Shown here one piece after another: positions 41,416 through 50,197 of a stretch of 64,000 nt of DNA (its first letter is position 1; each line of letters begins with the position of its first letter). Location of the stretch: assembly GCF_029813775.1 (NCBI RefSeq), contig NZ_JARVKW010000018.1, positions 62,001 through 126,000 on the forward strand, read 5' to 3'. This DNA is from Streptomyces sp. DH24. GTDB taxonomy: Bacteria > Actinomycetota > Actinomycetes > Streptomycetales > Streptomycetaceae. The notes beneath the pieces were generated by a model that was not told the DNA's origin, did no database searches, and was given only the letters and a program-made list of their open reading frames with translations. The translations under genes were made by a program, and so were the position numbers.

Positions 41416-42208
41416 CGCGGTGGCCGAGTCCGGGCAGGCTCCCGCCGCGGTGCGTCACGTGGAGGAGGCGATGGGGACCGTCTTCTCCTTCGACGTCCGC
41501 GGCGGGGATCCGGACGCCGTGCGGGCCGCGCTGGACGAGGCGGTCGCCGGGCTGCACCGGGCCGACGAGGTGTTCAGCACGTACCGCGAGGACAGTCAGG
41601 TGATGCGGCTGGCGCGCGGCGAGCTGGCTGTCGGGGACTGCGACGCCGAGGTGGCCGAGGTGCTGGAGCTGGCGGCGGATGCGGAGCGGGTCAGCGAGGG
41701 CTGGTTCAGCACGTCGTACGAGGGCCGGCTCGACCCGACCGGGATCGTGAAGGGCTGGGCCTTGGAGCGGGCGGCGCGGCGGATCGCGGCGGCGGGCGCG
41801 GCGGGCGTGAGCGTCAACGGGGGCGGTGACGTGCAGTTGCTCGGGGTGCCGGGGGCGGAGCGGCCGTGGCGCGTGGGGGTGTCGGATCCGCTGCGGCCCG
41901 GAGGGCTCGCGGCGGTGGTCTCGGCGGCGGGGGCTGCCGAGCTGGCGGTGGCGACGTCCGGGACGGCGGAGCGGGGCGCGCACATCGTCGACCCGCGCAC
42001 GGGGCGGCCGGCGGTGACGGACCTGCTGGCGGTGACCGTGATCGGGCCGTCGCTGACGTGGGTGGACTGCTGGGCGACGGCGGCGTTCGCGATGGGGGCG
42101 CGGGCGGGCCTGGCGTGGCTGGAGTCGCTGCCGGACGTGGAGGCACTGCTGATCACGGCGGGCGACGAGGTGCGGTGCACGGGCGGCCTGGCGTCCCGGC
42201 TGGGTTGA
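41408..42208 (+). CDS. apbE: FAD:protein FMN transferase (ApbE)
   Basis: 266 residues from the GTG at 41408. The ApbE pattern is intact: MGTVFSFDV, FSTYREDSQVMRL, DPTGIVKGWALERAA, SVNGGGDVQLLG and TSGTAERGAHIVDPRTGRP. It transfers FMN from FAD to threonine in flavoprotein targets, here most likely the two SGAT sites of the gene before it. No signal peptide is seen, although many ApbE proteins are exported. An alternative GTG start lies at 41420. Confidence 0.9.
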   Translation: MADAVAESGQAPAAVRHVEEAMGTVFSFDVRGGDPDAVRAALDEAVAGLHRADEVFSTYREDSQVMRLARGELAVGDCDAEVAEVLELAADAERVSEGWFSTSYEGRLDPTGIVKGWALERAARRIAAAGAAGVSVNGGGDVQLLGVPGAERPWRVGVSDPLRPGGLAAVVSAAGAAELAVATSGTAERGAHIVDPRTGRPAVTDLLAVTVIGPSLTWVDCWATAAFAMGARAGLAWLESLPDVEALLITAGDEVRCTGGLASRLG

Positions 42209-42768
42209 GACCCGCGCCCCCGACGGCCGCGCGGCCGGGCCCCGGCTCACGGCGCGGGCGCGGGCGCGGGCGCACGCGAGGCGGCCACGCGGTGAGCCGC
42301 AGCCCCGGTGGACGCGCGCCCGGGCCGTTCCGCGGCTCCCCCGCCCGAGCACGGGCGCAGGACCGGATCGTCACCGCCGACGTCGTGCAGGCTCCGCCGC
42401 GCTGACACATGCGAACGCGACGTTCGCCCGTACGGCACACGAAGTCCGTAAGCCCTCTCGCCCTGCGCCGCGCGGGCACACGCGAGGCCACGCGGCGAAC
42501 CGCAGACCCGATAGGCGCGCGGCCGGGCCGGTACGCGGCTGCGCCCGGGCGCGAGCGGGTGAAAACGGGCCGCACTCCCCCGCGCACGGCACACGAAGTC
42601 CGTAAGCCCTCTCGCCCTGGGCCGCGCGGGCACACGCGAGGCCGCACCCCGGGCCCTGGGTGGGCGCCCCCGGGCCGGTCCGCGGCTCCGCCGCCCGGGC
42701 GGAGCCGCGCAGCGGGAACGGGCCGCAACTCCCCCGCGCCGGGCGACGTCGCTCGAAAGGGCCTCGGG
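42209..42768. other. 560-bp convergent intergenic region with degenerate repeats
   Basis: Lies between the apbE stop and the argR stop. It is filled by three related blocks of about 150 bp (see the repeat entry). Frames through it are Arg/Pro-rich and contain no recognisable domain, so no gene is annotated. Confidence 0.65.
42266..42735. repeat. Three degenerate ~150-bp tandem blocks
   Basis: Two 57-bp segments (42433-42489 and 42587-42643) match at all but about one position; both begin CGGCACACGAAGTCC and end in CACACGCGAGGCC. The rest of each block, including the CGCGGCT-containing stretch near 42335, 42533 and 42680, is also shared. The first copy (from about 42266) is more diverged. They could be the remains of a duplicated element. 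Confidence 0.75.
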
Positions 42769-43308
42769 CTAGTGCCCGTTCTGGGCCAACCGCAGCAGGT
42801 GGTCGGCGAGGGCCTGGCCGCCCGTCGCCTCGCGAGAGATGAGCAGCAGCGTGTCGTCGCCCGCGATCGTGCCCAGGATGTCGTGAAGTTCCGCCTGGTC
42901 GATCGCCGAGGCGAGGAACTGGGCGGCGCCCGGCGGGGTGCGCAGGACCACGAGGTTCGCCGACGCCTCCGCGGAGATCAGCAGCTCCTGCGACAGCCGC
43001 CGCATCCGCTCCTCCTTCGCGGACTCCCCGAGCGGGGCGCGCGGCGTGCGGAAGCCGCCCTCGCTCGGGACCGCGTAGATGAGGTCGCCGTCGGTGTTGC
43101 GGATCTTCACCGCGTTCAGCTCGTCGAGGTCGCGGCTGAGCGTCGCCTGCGTGACGGTCAGCCCGTCGTCGGCGAGCAGCTTCGCCAACTGGCTCTGCGA
43201 ACGCACCGGTTGCCGGTTGAGGATGTCCACGATCCTGCGGTGGCGTGCGGTGCGGGTCTGCGGCACGGCAGGCCCGCCGCCCGGCTCGTGATCCTGCGCC
43301 TGGCTCAT
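42769..43308 (-). CDS. argR: Arginine repressor
   Basis: 179 residues from the ATG at 43308. The N-terminal winged helix-turn-helix is RRIVDILNRQPVRSQSQLAKLLADDGLTVTQATLSRDL, and the C-terminal oligomerisation and arginine-binding domain includes GTIAGDDTLLLI. With arginine bound it represses the arg genes. Matching dyads lie before argG and argC. It is the last gene of argCJBDR, 7 bp after argD, so it controls its own synthesis. Confidence 0.95.
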   Translation of the reverse strand: MSQAQDHEPGGGPAVPQTRTARHRRIVDILNRQPVRSQSQLAKLLADDGLTVTQATLSRDLDELNAVKIRNTDGDLIYAVPSEGGFRTPRAPLGESAKEERMRRLSQELLISAEASANLVVLRTPPGAAQFLASAIDQAELHDILGTIAGDDTLLLISREATGGQALADHLLRLAQNGH

Positions 43309-43315
43309 CGTCGTC

Positions 43316-44524
43316 TCATTCTCCGGATCGTCCTTCCCCGTCGGCCCCGTCCAGGGCCTGGTCAAGGATGCCGGGCAGCGCCCCGAGGAAGGCGTCCACC
43401 TCGTCGTCGCGCAGGTTCAGCGGCGGCATGAGCCGTACGACATCGGGGGCGGGCGCGTTCACCAGGAGACCGGCGTCCTGAGCCGCCTGCTGCACCTGGG
43501 GCGCGAGCGACTCGGTGAGCACGATACCCAGGAGCAGGCCCGCGCCCCGGACGTGGTCGATCAGCGAGTGCCCGAGGCCCTCGGTCCCGTCGCGCAGCTT
43601 CTCGCTCTGCCGCTTGACGTTCCCCAGCAGTCCCTCGTCGTCGATGGTGTCGAGTACGGCGAGTCCGGCGGCGCAGGCGACCGGGTTGCCGCCGAAGGTC
43701 GTGCCGTGGTGGCCCGGCCCGAGCAGGTCGGCGGCCCGGCCGAAGGCGACGGTGGCGCCGAGCGGCAGCCCGCCGCCGAGCTGCTTGGCGAGGGTGACGA
43801 CGTCCGGCAGGACGCCCTCGTGGGCCTGGTACGCGAACCAGTGGCCGGTGCGGCCGATGCCGGTCTGCACCTCGTCCAGGACCAGCAGCGCCCCGGTCGC
43901 CGCGGTGATCGCGCGGGCGGCCTTGAGGTAGCCGGAGGGCGGGACGACGACGCCGTTCTCGCCCTGGACCGGCTCGATGACCACCAGCGCGGTCTCGTCG
44001 GTGACCGCGGCGGCCAGGGCCTGCGCGTCGCCGTACGGCACGTGCGTGACGTCGCCGGGCAGCGGCAGGAACGGGTCCCGCTTGCCGGGCTGGCCGGTGA
44101 GGGCGAGGGCGCCCATGGTCCGGCCGTGGAAGCCGCCGTCGGTGGCGACGACGTGGGTGCGGCCGGTCAGCCGGCCCATCTTGAACGCGGCCTCGTTGGC
44201 CTCCGCGCCGGAGTTGCAGAAGAAGACCCTGCCGTCCCGGCCGAACAGCCGCAGCAGCCGCTCGGCGAGGGCGACGGTCGGCTCGGCCATGAAGAAGTTG
44301 GAGATGTGTCCGAGGGAGCCGATCTGCCGGGTGACGGCCTCGACGACGGCCGGGTGGGCGTGGCCGAGCGCGTTGGTGGCGATCCCGCCGACGAAGTCGA
44401 GGTACTCGGTGCCCTCGGCGTCCCACACCCTGGTGCCGGCGCCGCGCACCAGGGGCAGCCGCGGGGTGCCGTAGTTGTTCATGAGCGCGCCCTGCCACCG
44501 CGCGGTCAGTTCCTGGTTGCTCAT
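43316..44524 (-). CDS. argD: Acetylornithine aminotransferase
   Basis: 402 residues. A class III PLP aminotransferase with FCNSGAEANEAAFK, LVVIEPVQGENGV, LDEVQTGIGRTG and VTLAKQLGGGLPLGA (Lys binding PLP). It converts N-acetylglutamate semialdehyde to N-acetylornithine with glutamate. The start overlaps the argB stop by 4 bp. N-acetyldiaminopimelate activity is possible in this family but the operon fixes the role. Confidence 0.96.
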   Translation of the reverse strand: MSNQELTARWQGALMNNYGTPRLPLVRGAGTRVWDAEGTEYLDFVGGIATNALGHAHPAVVEAVTRQIGSLGHISNFFMAEPTVALAERLLRLFGRDGRVFFCNSGAEANEAAFKMGRLTGRTHVVATDGGFHGRTMGALALTGQPGKRDPFLPLPGDVTHVPYGDAQALAAAVTDETALVVIEPVQGENGVVVPPSGYLKAARAITAATGALLVLDEVQTGIGRTGHWFAYQAHEGVLPDVVTLAKQLGGGLPLGATVAFGRAADLLGPGHHGTTFGGNPVACAAGLAVLDTIDDEGLLGNVKRQSEKLRDGTEGLGHSLIDHVRGAGLLLGIVLTESLAPQVQQAAQDAGLLVNAPAPDVVRLMPPLNLRDDEVDAFLGALPGILDQALDGADGEGRSGE

Positions 44525-45444
44525 GACGACTCCCCCTCTTGCTCGTCGGGCACGACCATCGTTCCGATGCCCTCGTCGGTGAAGATCTCCAGCAGGATCG
44601 AGTGCGGGACCCGCCCGTCGAGGACCCGGGCGGTGTTCACGCCGCCCCGCACGGCGTGCAGACAGCCCTCCATCTTGGGCACCATCCCGGAGGACAACTC
44701 CGGCAGCAGCTTCTCCAGTTGGGTGGCGGTGAGGCGGCTGATCACCTCGTCGCTGTGCGGCCAGTCCTCGTAGAGCCCTTCGACGTCCGTGAGGACCATG
44801 AGGGTTTCGGCACCGAGCGCCGCAGCGAGTGCCGCAGCCGCCGTATCAGCATTGACGTTGTAGACATGCCCCGAGTCACCTTCGTCCTGGGAGCGGGCGA
44901 TGGAGGAGACGACCGGGATACGGCCGTCGGCGAGCAGCGCCTCGATGGCGCCCGTGTCGATCTCGGTGATCTCGCCGACCCGGCCGATGTCGATCGGCTC
45001 GCCGTCGACCTTCGGCCGGTGGCGGGTGGCGGTGATGGTGTGCGCGTCCTCGCCGGTGAGGCCCACGGCGAACGGGCCGTGCTGGTTGAGCAGCCCGACC
45101 AGCTCGCGCTGCACCTGTCCGGCGAGCACCATCCGTACGACGTCCATGGCGTCCTCGGTGGTGACGCGCAGGCCGGCCTTGAACTCGCTGACGATGCCGT
45201 GCCGGTCGAGGGCGGCGCTGATCTGCGGGCCGCCGCCGTGCACGACGACGGGGCGGAGTCCGGCGTGCCGCAGGAAGACGACGTCCTGCGCGAAGGCGGC
45301 CTTGAGCGCCTCGTCGACCATGGCGTTGCCGCCGAACTTGATGACGACGATCTTGCCGTGGTGCCGGGTCAGCCAGGGCAGCGCCTCGATGAGGATCCGG
45401 GCCTTGGGCAGGGCGGTGTGTTTCCGCGTGGGTCCGTTGCTCAT
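44521..45444 (-). CDS. argB: Acetylglutamate kinase
   Basis: 307 residues. Amino-acid kinase fold with KFGGNAM at the nucleotide site, VVVHGGGPQIS for acetylglutamate, and NVNADTAAAALAAALGAETLMVLTD near residues 205-230. It phosphorylates N-acetylglutamate and, in the long-N-terminus type seen here, is usually feedback-inhibited by arginine. It overlaps argJ by 4 bp upstream and argD by 4 bp downstream. Confidence 0.96.
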   Translation of the reverse strand: MSNGPTRKHTALPKARILIEALPWLTRHHGKIVVIKFGGNAMVDEALKAAFAQDVVFLRHAGLRPVVVHGGGPQISAALDRHGIVSEFKAGLRVTTEDAMDVVRMVLAGQVQRELVGLLNQHGPFAVGLTGEDAHTITATRHRPKVDGEPIDIGRVGEITEIDTGAIEALLADGRIPVVSSIARSQDEGDSGHVYNVNADTAAAALAAALGAETLMVLTDVEGLYEDWPHSDEVISRLTATQLEKLLPELSSGMVPKMEGCLHAVRGGVNTARVLDGRVPHSILLEIFTDEGIGTMVVPDEQEGESS

Positions 45445-46592
45445 GAGGAGTAGGCGCTGTTCTCGTGGACGTAGTCGGCGGTGAGGTCGTTGGTCCAGAT
45501 CGTGGCGGTCTCGGCGCCCGCAGCGAGGTCGGCGACGATGTGCACCTCGCGGTAGCGCATGTCGACCTTCTCGCGGTCCTCGCCGACGGAGCCGTTCTTG
45601 CAGACCCAGACGCCGTTGATGGCGACGTTCAGCCGGTCCGGCTCGAAGGCGGCACTCGTGGTGCCGATGGCGGACAGCACGCGGCCCCAGTTGGGGTCCT
45701 CGCCGTGGATCGCGCACTTGAGGAGGTTGTTGCGGGCGATGGAGCGGCCCACCTCGACGGCGTCGGCCTCGGTCGCGGCGTTGATCACCTCGACCTTGAT
45801 GTCCTTGCTGGCGCCCTCCGCGTCGCGGATGAGCTGCTGGCCCAGGTCGTCGCAGACGCCGCGCACGGCCTCGGCGAACTCGGCGTACTCCGGGGTGACG
45901 CCGGACGCGCCGGAGGCGAGCAGCAGCACGGTGTCGTTGGTGGACATGCAGCCGTCGGAGTCGACGCGGTCGAAGGTCGTGCGCGTCGCCGCCCGGAGGG
46001 CCTTGTCGAGCACCTCGGCCCCGAGGTCGGCGTCGGTGGTGAGGACGACGAGCATGGTGGCGAGGCCGGGGGCGAGCATGCCGGCGCCCTTCGCCATGCC
46101 GCCGACGGTCCAGCCGTCCTTCGTGACGACGGACGTCTTGTGGACGGTGTCGGTGGTCTTGATGGCGATGGCGGCCTTCTCGCCGCCGTGTTCGGAGAGC
46201 TGACCGGCGGCGGTCTCGATGCCCGGGAGCAGCTTGTCCATCGGGAGCAGGACGCCGATGAGGCCGGTGGAGCAGACCGCGACCTCGCCGGCGCCCACGC
46301 CCAGCACGTCGGCGGCCTTCTCGGCGGTGGCGTGGGTGTCCTGGAAGCCCTTCGGTCCCGTGCAGGCGTTGGCGCCACCGGAGTTGAGGACGACGGCGGT
46401 CAGCTGCCCGCTCTTGAGGACCTGCTCGGACCACAGGACGGGGGCGGCCTTGACGCGGTTGGAGGTGAAGACGCCCGCGGCGGCCCGGCGGGGCCCGGTG
46501 TTGACCACGAGGGCCAGGTCCGGGTTGCCGTTCTCCTTGATCCCGGCGGCGATGCCCGCCGCCGTGAATCCCTTCGCTGCCGTCACGCTCAC
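45441..46592 (-). CDS. argJ: Ornithine acetyltransferase / N-acetylglutamate synthase
   Basis: 383 residues, GTG start at 46592 overlapping the argC stop by 4 bp. The self-cleavage site is present: KGAGMLAPGLATMLVVLTTDA, where cleavage before the Thr makes alpha and beta chains. It recycles the acetyl group from acetylornithine to glutamate; whether it is also the synthase (bifunctional form) cannot be decided from sequence. ARNNLLKCAIHGEDPNWGR near residues 270-290 is family-typical. Confidence 0.95.
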   Translation of the reverse strand: MSVTAAKGFTAAGIAAGIKENGNPDLALVVNTGPRRAAAGVFTSNRVKAAPVLWSEQVLKSGQLTAVVLNSGGANACTGPKGFQDTHATAEKAADVLGVGAGEVAVCSTGLIGVLLPMDKLLPGIETAAGQLSEHGGEKAAIAIKTTDTVHKTSVVTKDGWTVGGMAKGAGMLAPGLATMLVVLTTDADLGAEVLDKALRAATRTTFDRVDSDGCMSTNDTVLLLASGASGVTPEYAEFAEAVRGVCDDLGQQLIRDAEGASKDIKVEVINAATEADAVEVGRSIARNNLLKCAIHGEDPNWGRVLSAIGTTSAAFEPDRLNVAINGVWVCKNGSVGEDREKVDMRYREVHIVADLAAGAETATIWTNDLTADYVHENSAYSS

Positions 46593-47617
46593 GGCGCAAC
46601 TCCGATCGTCGTCAGTCCGGTGGTCTCGTCGAGACCGAGGGCGATGTTCGTGCTCTGCAGGGCACCGCCCGCGGTGCCCTTGGTCAGGTTGTCGATGGCG
46701 CTGATCGCGATGATCCGCCCCGCCGCCTCGTCGTACGCGACCTGCACGTGAACGGCGTTGGAACCGTGGACGGACGCCGTGGCGGGCCACTGCCCCTCGG
46801 GCAGCAGGTGGACGAACGGCTCGTCGGCGTACGCCTTCTCGTAGGCGGTGCGCAGCGACTCGGCCGTGACGCCCGGCGCGGCCTTGGCGGTGCACGTGGC
46901 GAGGATGCCGCGGGGCATGGGCGCGAGGGTCGGTGTGAAGGACACCGAGACGCGCTCGCCGGCGACCGCGCTGAGGTTCTGGATCATCTCGGGGGTGTGC
47001 CGGTGGCCGCCGCCGACGCCGTACGGCGACATGGACCCCATGACCTCGCTGCCCAGCAGGTGCGGCTTGGGCGCCTTGCCCGCGCCGGAGGTGCCGGAGG
47101 CGGCGACGATCACGGCCTCGGTCCCGGCGAGGTGGGCGGCGTAGGCCGGGAACAGCGCCAGGGACACGGCGGTCGGGTAGCAGCCGGGCACCGCGATGCG
47201 CCTGGCCCCCTCCAGCGCGGCGCGGGCGCCCGGCAGTTCGGGCAGGCCGTAGGGCCAGGTGCCGGCGTGCGGGGAGCCGTAGAACTTCTCCCAGTCGGCG
47301 GCGTCCGCCAGCCGGAAGTCGGCTCCCATGTCCACGACCAGCACGTCGGGTCCGAGCTGCTCGGCGACGGCGGCGGACTGGCCGTGCGGCAGCGCGAGGA
47401 AGACGACGTCGTGACCGGCGAGGACGTCGGCGGTGGTCTCCTGGAGCACCCGGTCGGCGAGCGGCAGCAGATGCGGCTGCAGCGTGCCGAGCCGCTGTCC
47501 GGCGTTGGAATTGCCGGTCAGGGCGCCGATCTCGATCCCGGGGTGGGCAAGGAGCAGACGCAGGAGCTCCCCGCCCGCGTACCCACTCGCTCCGGCCACT
47601 GCCGCACGTACCGTCAT
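46589..47617 (-). CDS. argC: N-acetyl-gamma-glutamyl-phosphate reductase
   Basis: 342 residues from the ATG at 47617; GGAGG lies 6 nt upstream, whereas the earlier ATG at 47623 is directly adjacent to it. NADP-binding GASGYAGGELLRLL opens the protein. The catalytic Cys is in VPGCYPTAVSLAL. It reduces acetylglutamyl phosphate to the semialdehyde. It is the first gene of argCJBDR and has its own strong promoter with an ARG box. Confidence 0.96.
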   Translation of the reverse strand: MTVRAAVAGASGYAGGELLRLLLAHPGIEIGALTGNSNAGQRLGTLQPHLLPLADRVLQETTADVLAGHDVVFLALPHGQSAAVAEQLGPDVLVVDMGADFRLADAADWEKFYGSPHAGTWPYGLPELPGARAALEGARRIAVPGCYPTAVSLALFPAYAAHLAGTEAVIVAASGTSGAGKAPKPHLLGSEVMGSMSPYGVGGGHRHTPEMIQNLSAVAGERVSVSFTPTLAPMPRGILATCTAKAAPGVTAESLRTAYEKAYADEPFVHLLPEGQWPATASVHGSNAVHVQVAYDEAAGRIIAISAIDNLTKGTAGGALQSTNIALGLDETTGLTTIGVAP

Positions 47618-47649
47618 GGACATCCTCCACCGACTCTCTCGATGGCATG

Positions 47650-47678
47650 ACTATACGTTTCGCTGCACGTTTATGCAA
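47650..47678 (-). promoter_or_regulatory. argC promoter with ARG box
   Basis: Reading leftward, TTGCAT (47678-47673) and TATAGT (47655-47650) are 17 bp apart, close to the vegetative consensus. TGCATAAACGTGCA (47677-47664) covers the -35 and resembles the argG operator, so ArgR would exclude RNA polymerase. Confidence 0.75.
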
Positions 47679-47825
47679 TGCGGTCTGCGACGGCTTCCGC
47701 GCTTTCGCCGGTCAGAGGCCGGTCAGCGGGCGGTCAGAGACGGGCCTGCTCACCGGCCGCGATGCCCGGCTCGCCGGCCAGGGCGCTCGGCCCGGCAGGT
47801 GGGGGCCGGGCGATCTCCGCAGGGA

Positions 47826-48668
47826 CTAGATCGGGTCCACGTCGCTGTGCAGCACGTGGTGGTCCGAGTAGGCGCTGGGACGCACACGGTGTGCGAGCGG
47901 GGCGATGCCTCGCAGGAAGACGTAGTCGAACTTGAGGTGCCAGTCGGTGGTCGGCTCGCAGGCGCCGACGGGCGAGGGACGGCACCCGGGGGCCGTGTCC
48001 GCGGCCAGCTCCCACATCACGTCGAGTTCGGGGGCGTCCGGCACGGCGTTGAAGTCGCCGAGGACGATCGCGCGGTCGTGTTCGGCGACCTCCGCGGCGA
48101 GGACGCGGACCTGCTCGGCCCGGACCGCTTCCTGACGCCGCTGGGCGAGGTGGGTGTTGAAGACGCGGACGGACCGGCCGCCCACCGTGGTGGTGACCGC
48201 CATGTACCCGCGGTCCTCGGACCCGCCGTCCGGATACTCCACGTTCACGCGGTCGGTCATCGGCGCCGCCGAGAGGATCGCCTGGCCGTAGCCGCCCGGC
48301 CGCCACGGCAGTCCCCCGCAGCGGCCCCAGTTCCGCAGAACCGTCCCGTACTCGACGCGGTACTCCAGCCCGTAGACGTGCTTCAGATGGTTGCGGATCT
48401 CCTCGACGTCACGCACGCACGCCTCTTGAAGGCCGACGACCTGGGGCGCGTACGTGGCGATCTCCGTCGCCCGGCCCAGGTTGTGCCCGCTGCGGCCGCA
48501 GGGGTTGCAGATGTTCCACGTCATGACCCGGTTCGGTACGACGTCCTGGGCGGCGTCGGCCGGCAGTGGCCGGGCGGCGGGGGCACCGCCGGGCGCGCTG
48601 GGGCCGATGAGCACCATGCAGAGCGCGGTCATCGCGCCCGCGAGCAACCACGTGCCCCTTCCGATCAC
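47826..48668 (-). CDS. Secreted endonuclease/exonuclease/phosphatase-fold protein
   Basis: 280 residues from the GTG at 48668, where GAGGAGG lies 5 nt upstream; an in-frame GTG at 48692 is less likely. A signal or anchor segment (residues 5-25) precedes the EEP core: MTWNICN, VGLQEA, FNTHLAQRR, VLGDFNAVPD, FDYVFLR and SDHHVL, with every metal-binding and catalytic position occupied. Such enzymes cleave DNA, RNA or phosphodiesters (DNase I-like, sphingomyelinase-like). Extra Cys pairs (CNPCGR) may form disulfides outside the cell. Confidence 0.88.
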   Translation of the reverse strand: MIGRGTWLLAGAMTALCMVLIGPSAPGGAPAARPLPADAAQDVVPNRVMTWNICNPCGRSGHNLGRATEIATYAPQVVGLQEACVRDVEEIRNHLKHVYGLEYRVEYGTVLRNWGRCGGLPWRPGGYGQAILSAAPMTDRVNVEYPDGGSEDRGYMAVTTTVGGRSVRVFNTHLAQRRQEAVRAEQVRVLAAEVAEHDRAIVLGDFNAVPDAPELDVMWELAADTAPGCRPSPVGACEPTTDWHLKFDYVFLRGIAPLAHRVRPSAYSDHHVLHSDVDPI

Positions 48669-48890
48669 CAGCGCCTCCTCGGACGGATGCACGGGGCATC
48701 ACCTGTTGTCTCCGTGCACGAGAGTAGGGGACGGGTCGCACAGGGCATGCTGCGGTCTCCGCGTGATCCGGTGCTCGCTCACCGCGTGATCCCCGCGCTC
48801 CCTCAGCCCACGTCCAGGACCCGGAAGCGGCGAGGTCCGCCGGATGCCGGCCGACGACCTGGATCGGCGCCCGGGTCCGCCGCCGGACCG

Positions 48891-50141
48891 CTACGCCGGC
48901 AGCGCGGCGGGCGGCAGCTTCCGCAGCCCGCGTACGGGAGAGCAGAAGACCGGCAGGAACGCACCGGCCATGCAGACCGCGCCCGCCCAGACCGCGGCCC
49001 GGACGCCCGCCACCTCACCGACGAGACCGCCGAGGACGGAGCCGACGGCGAGGGCGCCGGTGAGCAGGAACCGGAAGGTGGCGTTCATACGGCCGAGCAG
49101 GTCGTCCGGCGTCATGTGCTGGCGCAGGGTGACGCCGAGGACGTTGTCGATGCCCGTCTTGGTCATGGCCGCGAGCCATCCGGCACCTGCCACCCACAGC
49201 CACGGCCCGTCCCCGACCAGCGCGACGGCGAGCGCCGCGGGCGCGAACCACAGCCCGGCCAGTCCCAGGGCGCGGCCGTGGCCGAGGCGGGCGGCGAGGC
49301 GCCGGGCGACGGCGGCGCCGAGCAGGATGCCGACGCCGCCCGCCGCCCAGTACGCGCCGAGCGCGCCGGCGGACAGGCCCAGTTCGCGGGTGAACAGCAC
49401 GGGCAGGATCGCGTTGATCATCTGTGCGCCGAGGTTGCCGAGGGTCGCGGTGAGGGCCAGCGCGCGCAGTTCGCGGCTGCCAAGGACGTGGCGCAGTCCC
49501 GCCGCTGTCTCGGCCCGCAGGCCCTGCCGACGGGCGGGTGCCGTGGCGGGGGCCGTTCGCCGGCCGATGCGTGTGAGGCCGAGGGCGGAGGCCAGGTAGG
49601 CGGCGCCTCCGAGGAGGATCGCCGGAGGGGCCGTGCAGAGCTGGACGAGCAGACCGCCCGCCCCGCGGCCGGCGATGTTGGCGCCGGCCATCAGGCTCAC
49701 CAGGGCGGCGTTCGCCGGTACCAGCCGGTCGCGGCCGACCAGGTCGGGCAGGGCGCTCTGGGAGCCGATGTCGAAGAACACCGTGGCGCAGCCGTTCAGC
49801 AGGACCACCGCGTACAGCTGCGGCAGCGACAGCACGTCCAGCCACCATGCGACGGGGACTGAGAAGAACAGCGCGGCACGGGCGGCGTCGGCGGCCACCA
49901 GCACGCGGCGGGTGGGCAGCCGGTCCACCCAGACGCCCGCGGGCAGGCCGACGAGGAGGAAGGCCGCGGTGGACAGGGCGGCCAGCGCGCCCGCCTGGCC
50001 GGGGCCCGCGCCGAGGGCGGTGACGGCGAGCAGCGGGATCGCCACGTAGCCGACGTTGCTCGCGAGGTGGCTGAGGGAGCCCGCGGCGAAGAGGACGCGG
50101 AAGTCGCGCAGGCGCCACGGGGAACGGGGTGTGTCGGTCAT
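48891..50141 (-). CDS. MFS transporter (12-span exporter type)
   Basis: 416 residues with about 12 hydrophobic segments. Motif A is VWVDRLPTRRVLVAADA after span 2. The overall pattern (LRDFRVLFAAGSLSHLASNVGYVAIPLL at the start) matches the enterobactin/macrolide exporter type of the superfamily. The substrate is unknown. It is divergent from the DUF5937/ArsR-type regulator, which probably controls it. Confidence 0.9.
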   Translation of the reverse strand: MTDTPRSPWRLRDFRVLFAAGSLSHLASNVGYVAIPLLAVTALGAGPGQAGALAALSTAAFLLVGLPAGVWVDRLPTRRVLVAADAARAALFFSVPVAWWLDVLSLPQLYAVVLLNGCATVFFDIGSQSALPDLVGRDRLVPANAALVSLMAGANIAGRGAGGLLVQLCTAPPAILLGGAAYLASALGLTRIGRRTAPATAPARRQGLRAETAAGLRHVLGSRELRALALTATLGNLGAQMINAILPVLFTRELGLSAGALGAYWAAGGVGILLGAAVARRLAARLGHGRALGLAGLWFAPAALAVALVGDGPWLWVAGAGWLAAMTKTGIDNVLGVTLRQHMTPDDLLGRMNATFRFLLTGALAVGSVLGGLVGEVAGVRAAVWAGAVCMAGAFLPVFCSPVRGLRKLPPAALPA

Positions 50142-50176
50142 GCGCGGTACCGTGCGCGCCCGCGGGCCTCTTGCCC

Positions 50177-50189
50177 CACTGATTTAGTG
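50177..50189. promoter_or_regulatory. Operator-like dyad between MFS and regulator genes
   Basis: CACT-GATTT-AGTG with outer flanks CCC…GGG, lying 9 bp before the regulator ATG and 35 bp before the MFS ATG. One bound protein could govern both genes. TTTAGT inside it may be the regulator's -10. Confidence 0.55.
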
Positions 50190-50197
50190 TGGGCTGA

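Noticed and set aside
42153..42728. Leftward frame through the repeat blocks after argR
   Set aside because: Its periodic residues come from the DNA repeats, and it overlaps the apbE 3' end on the opposite strand.
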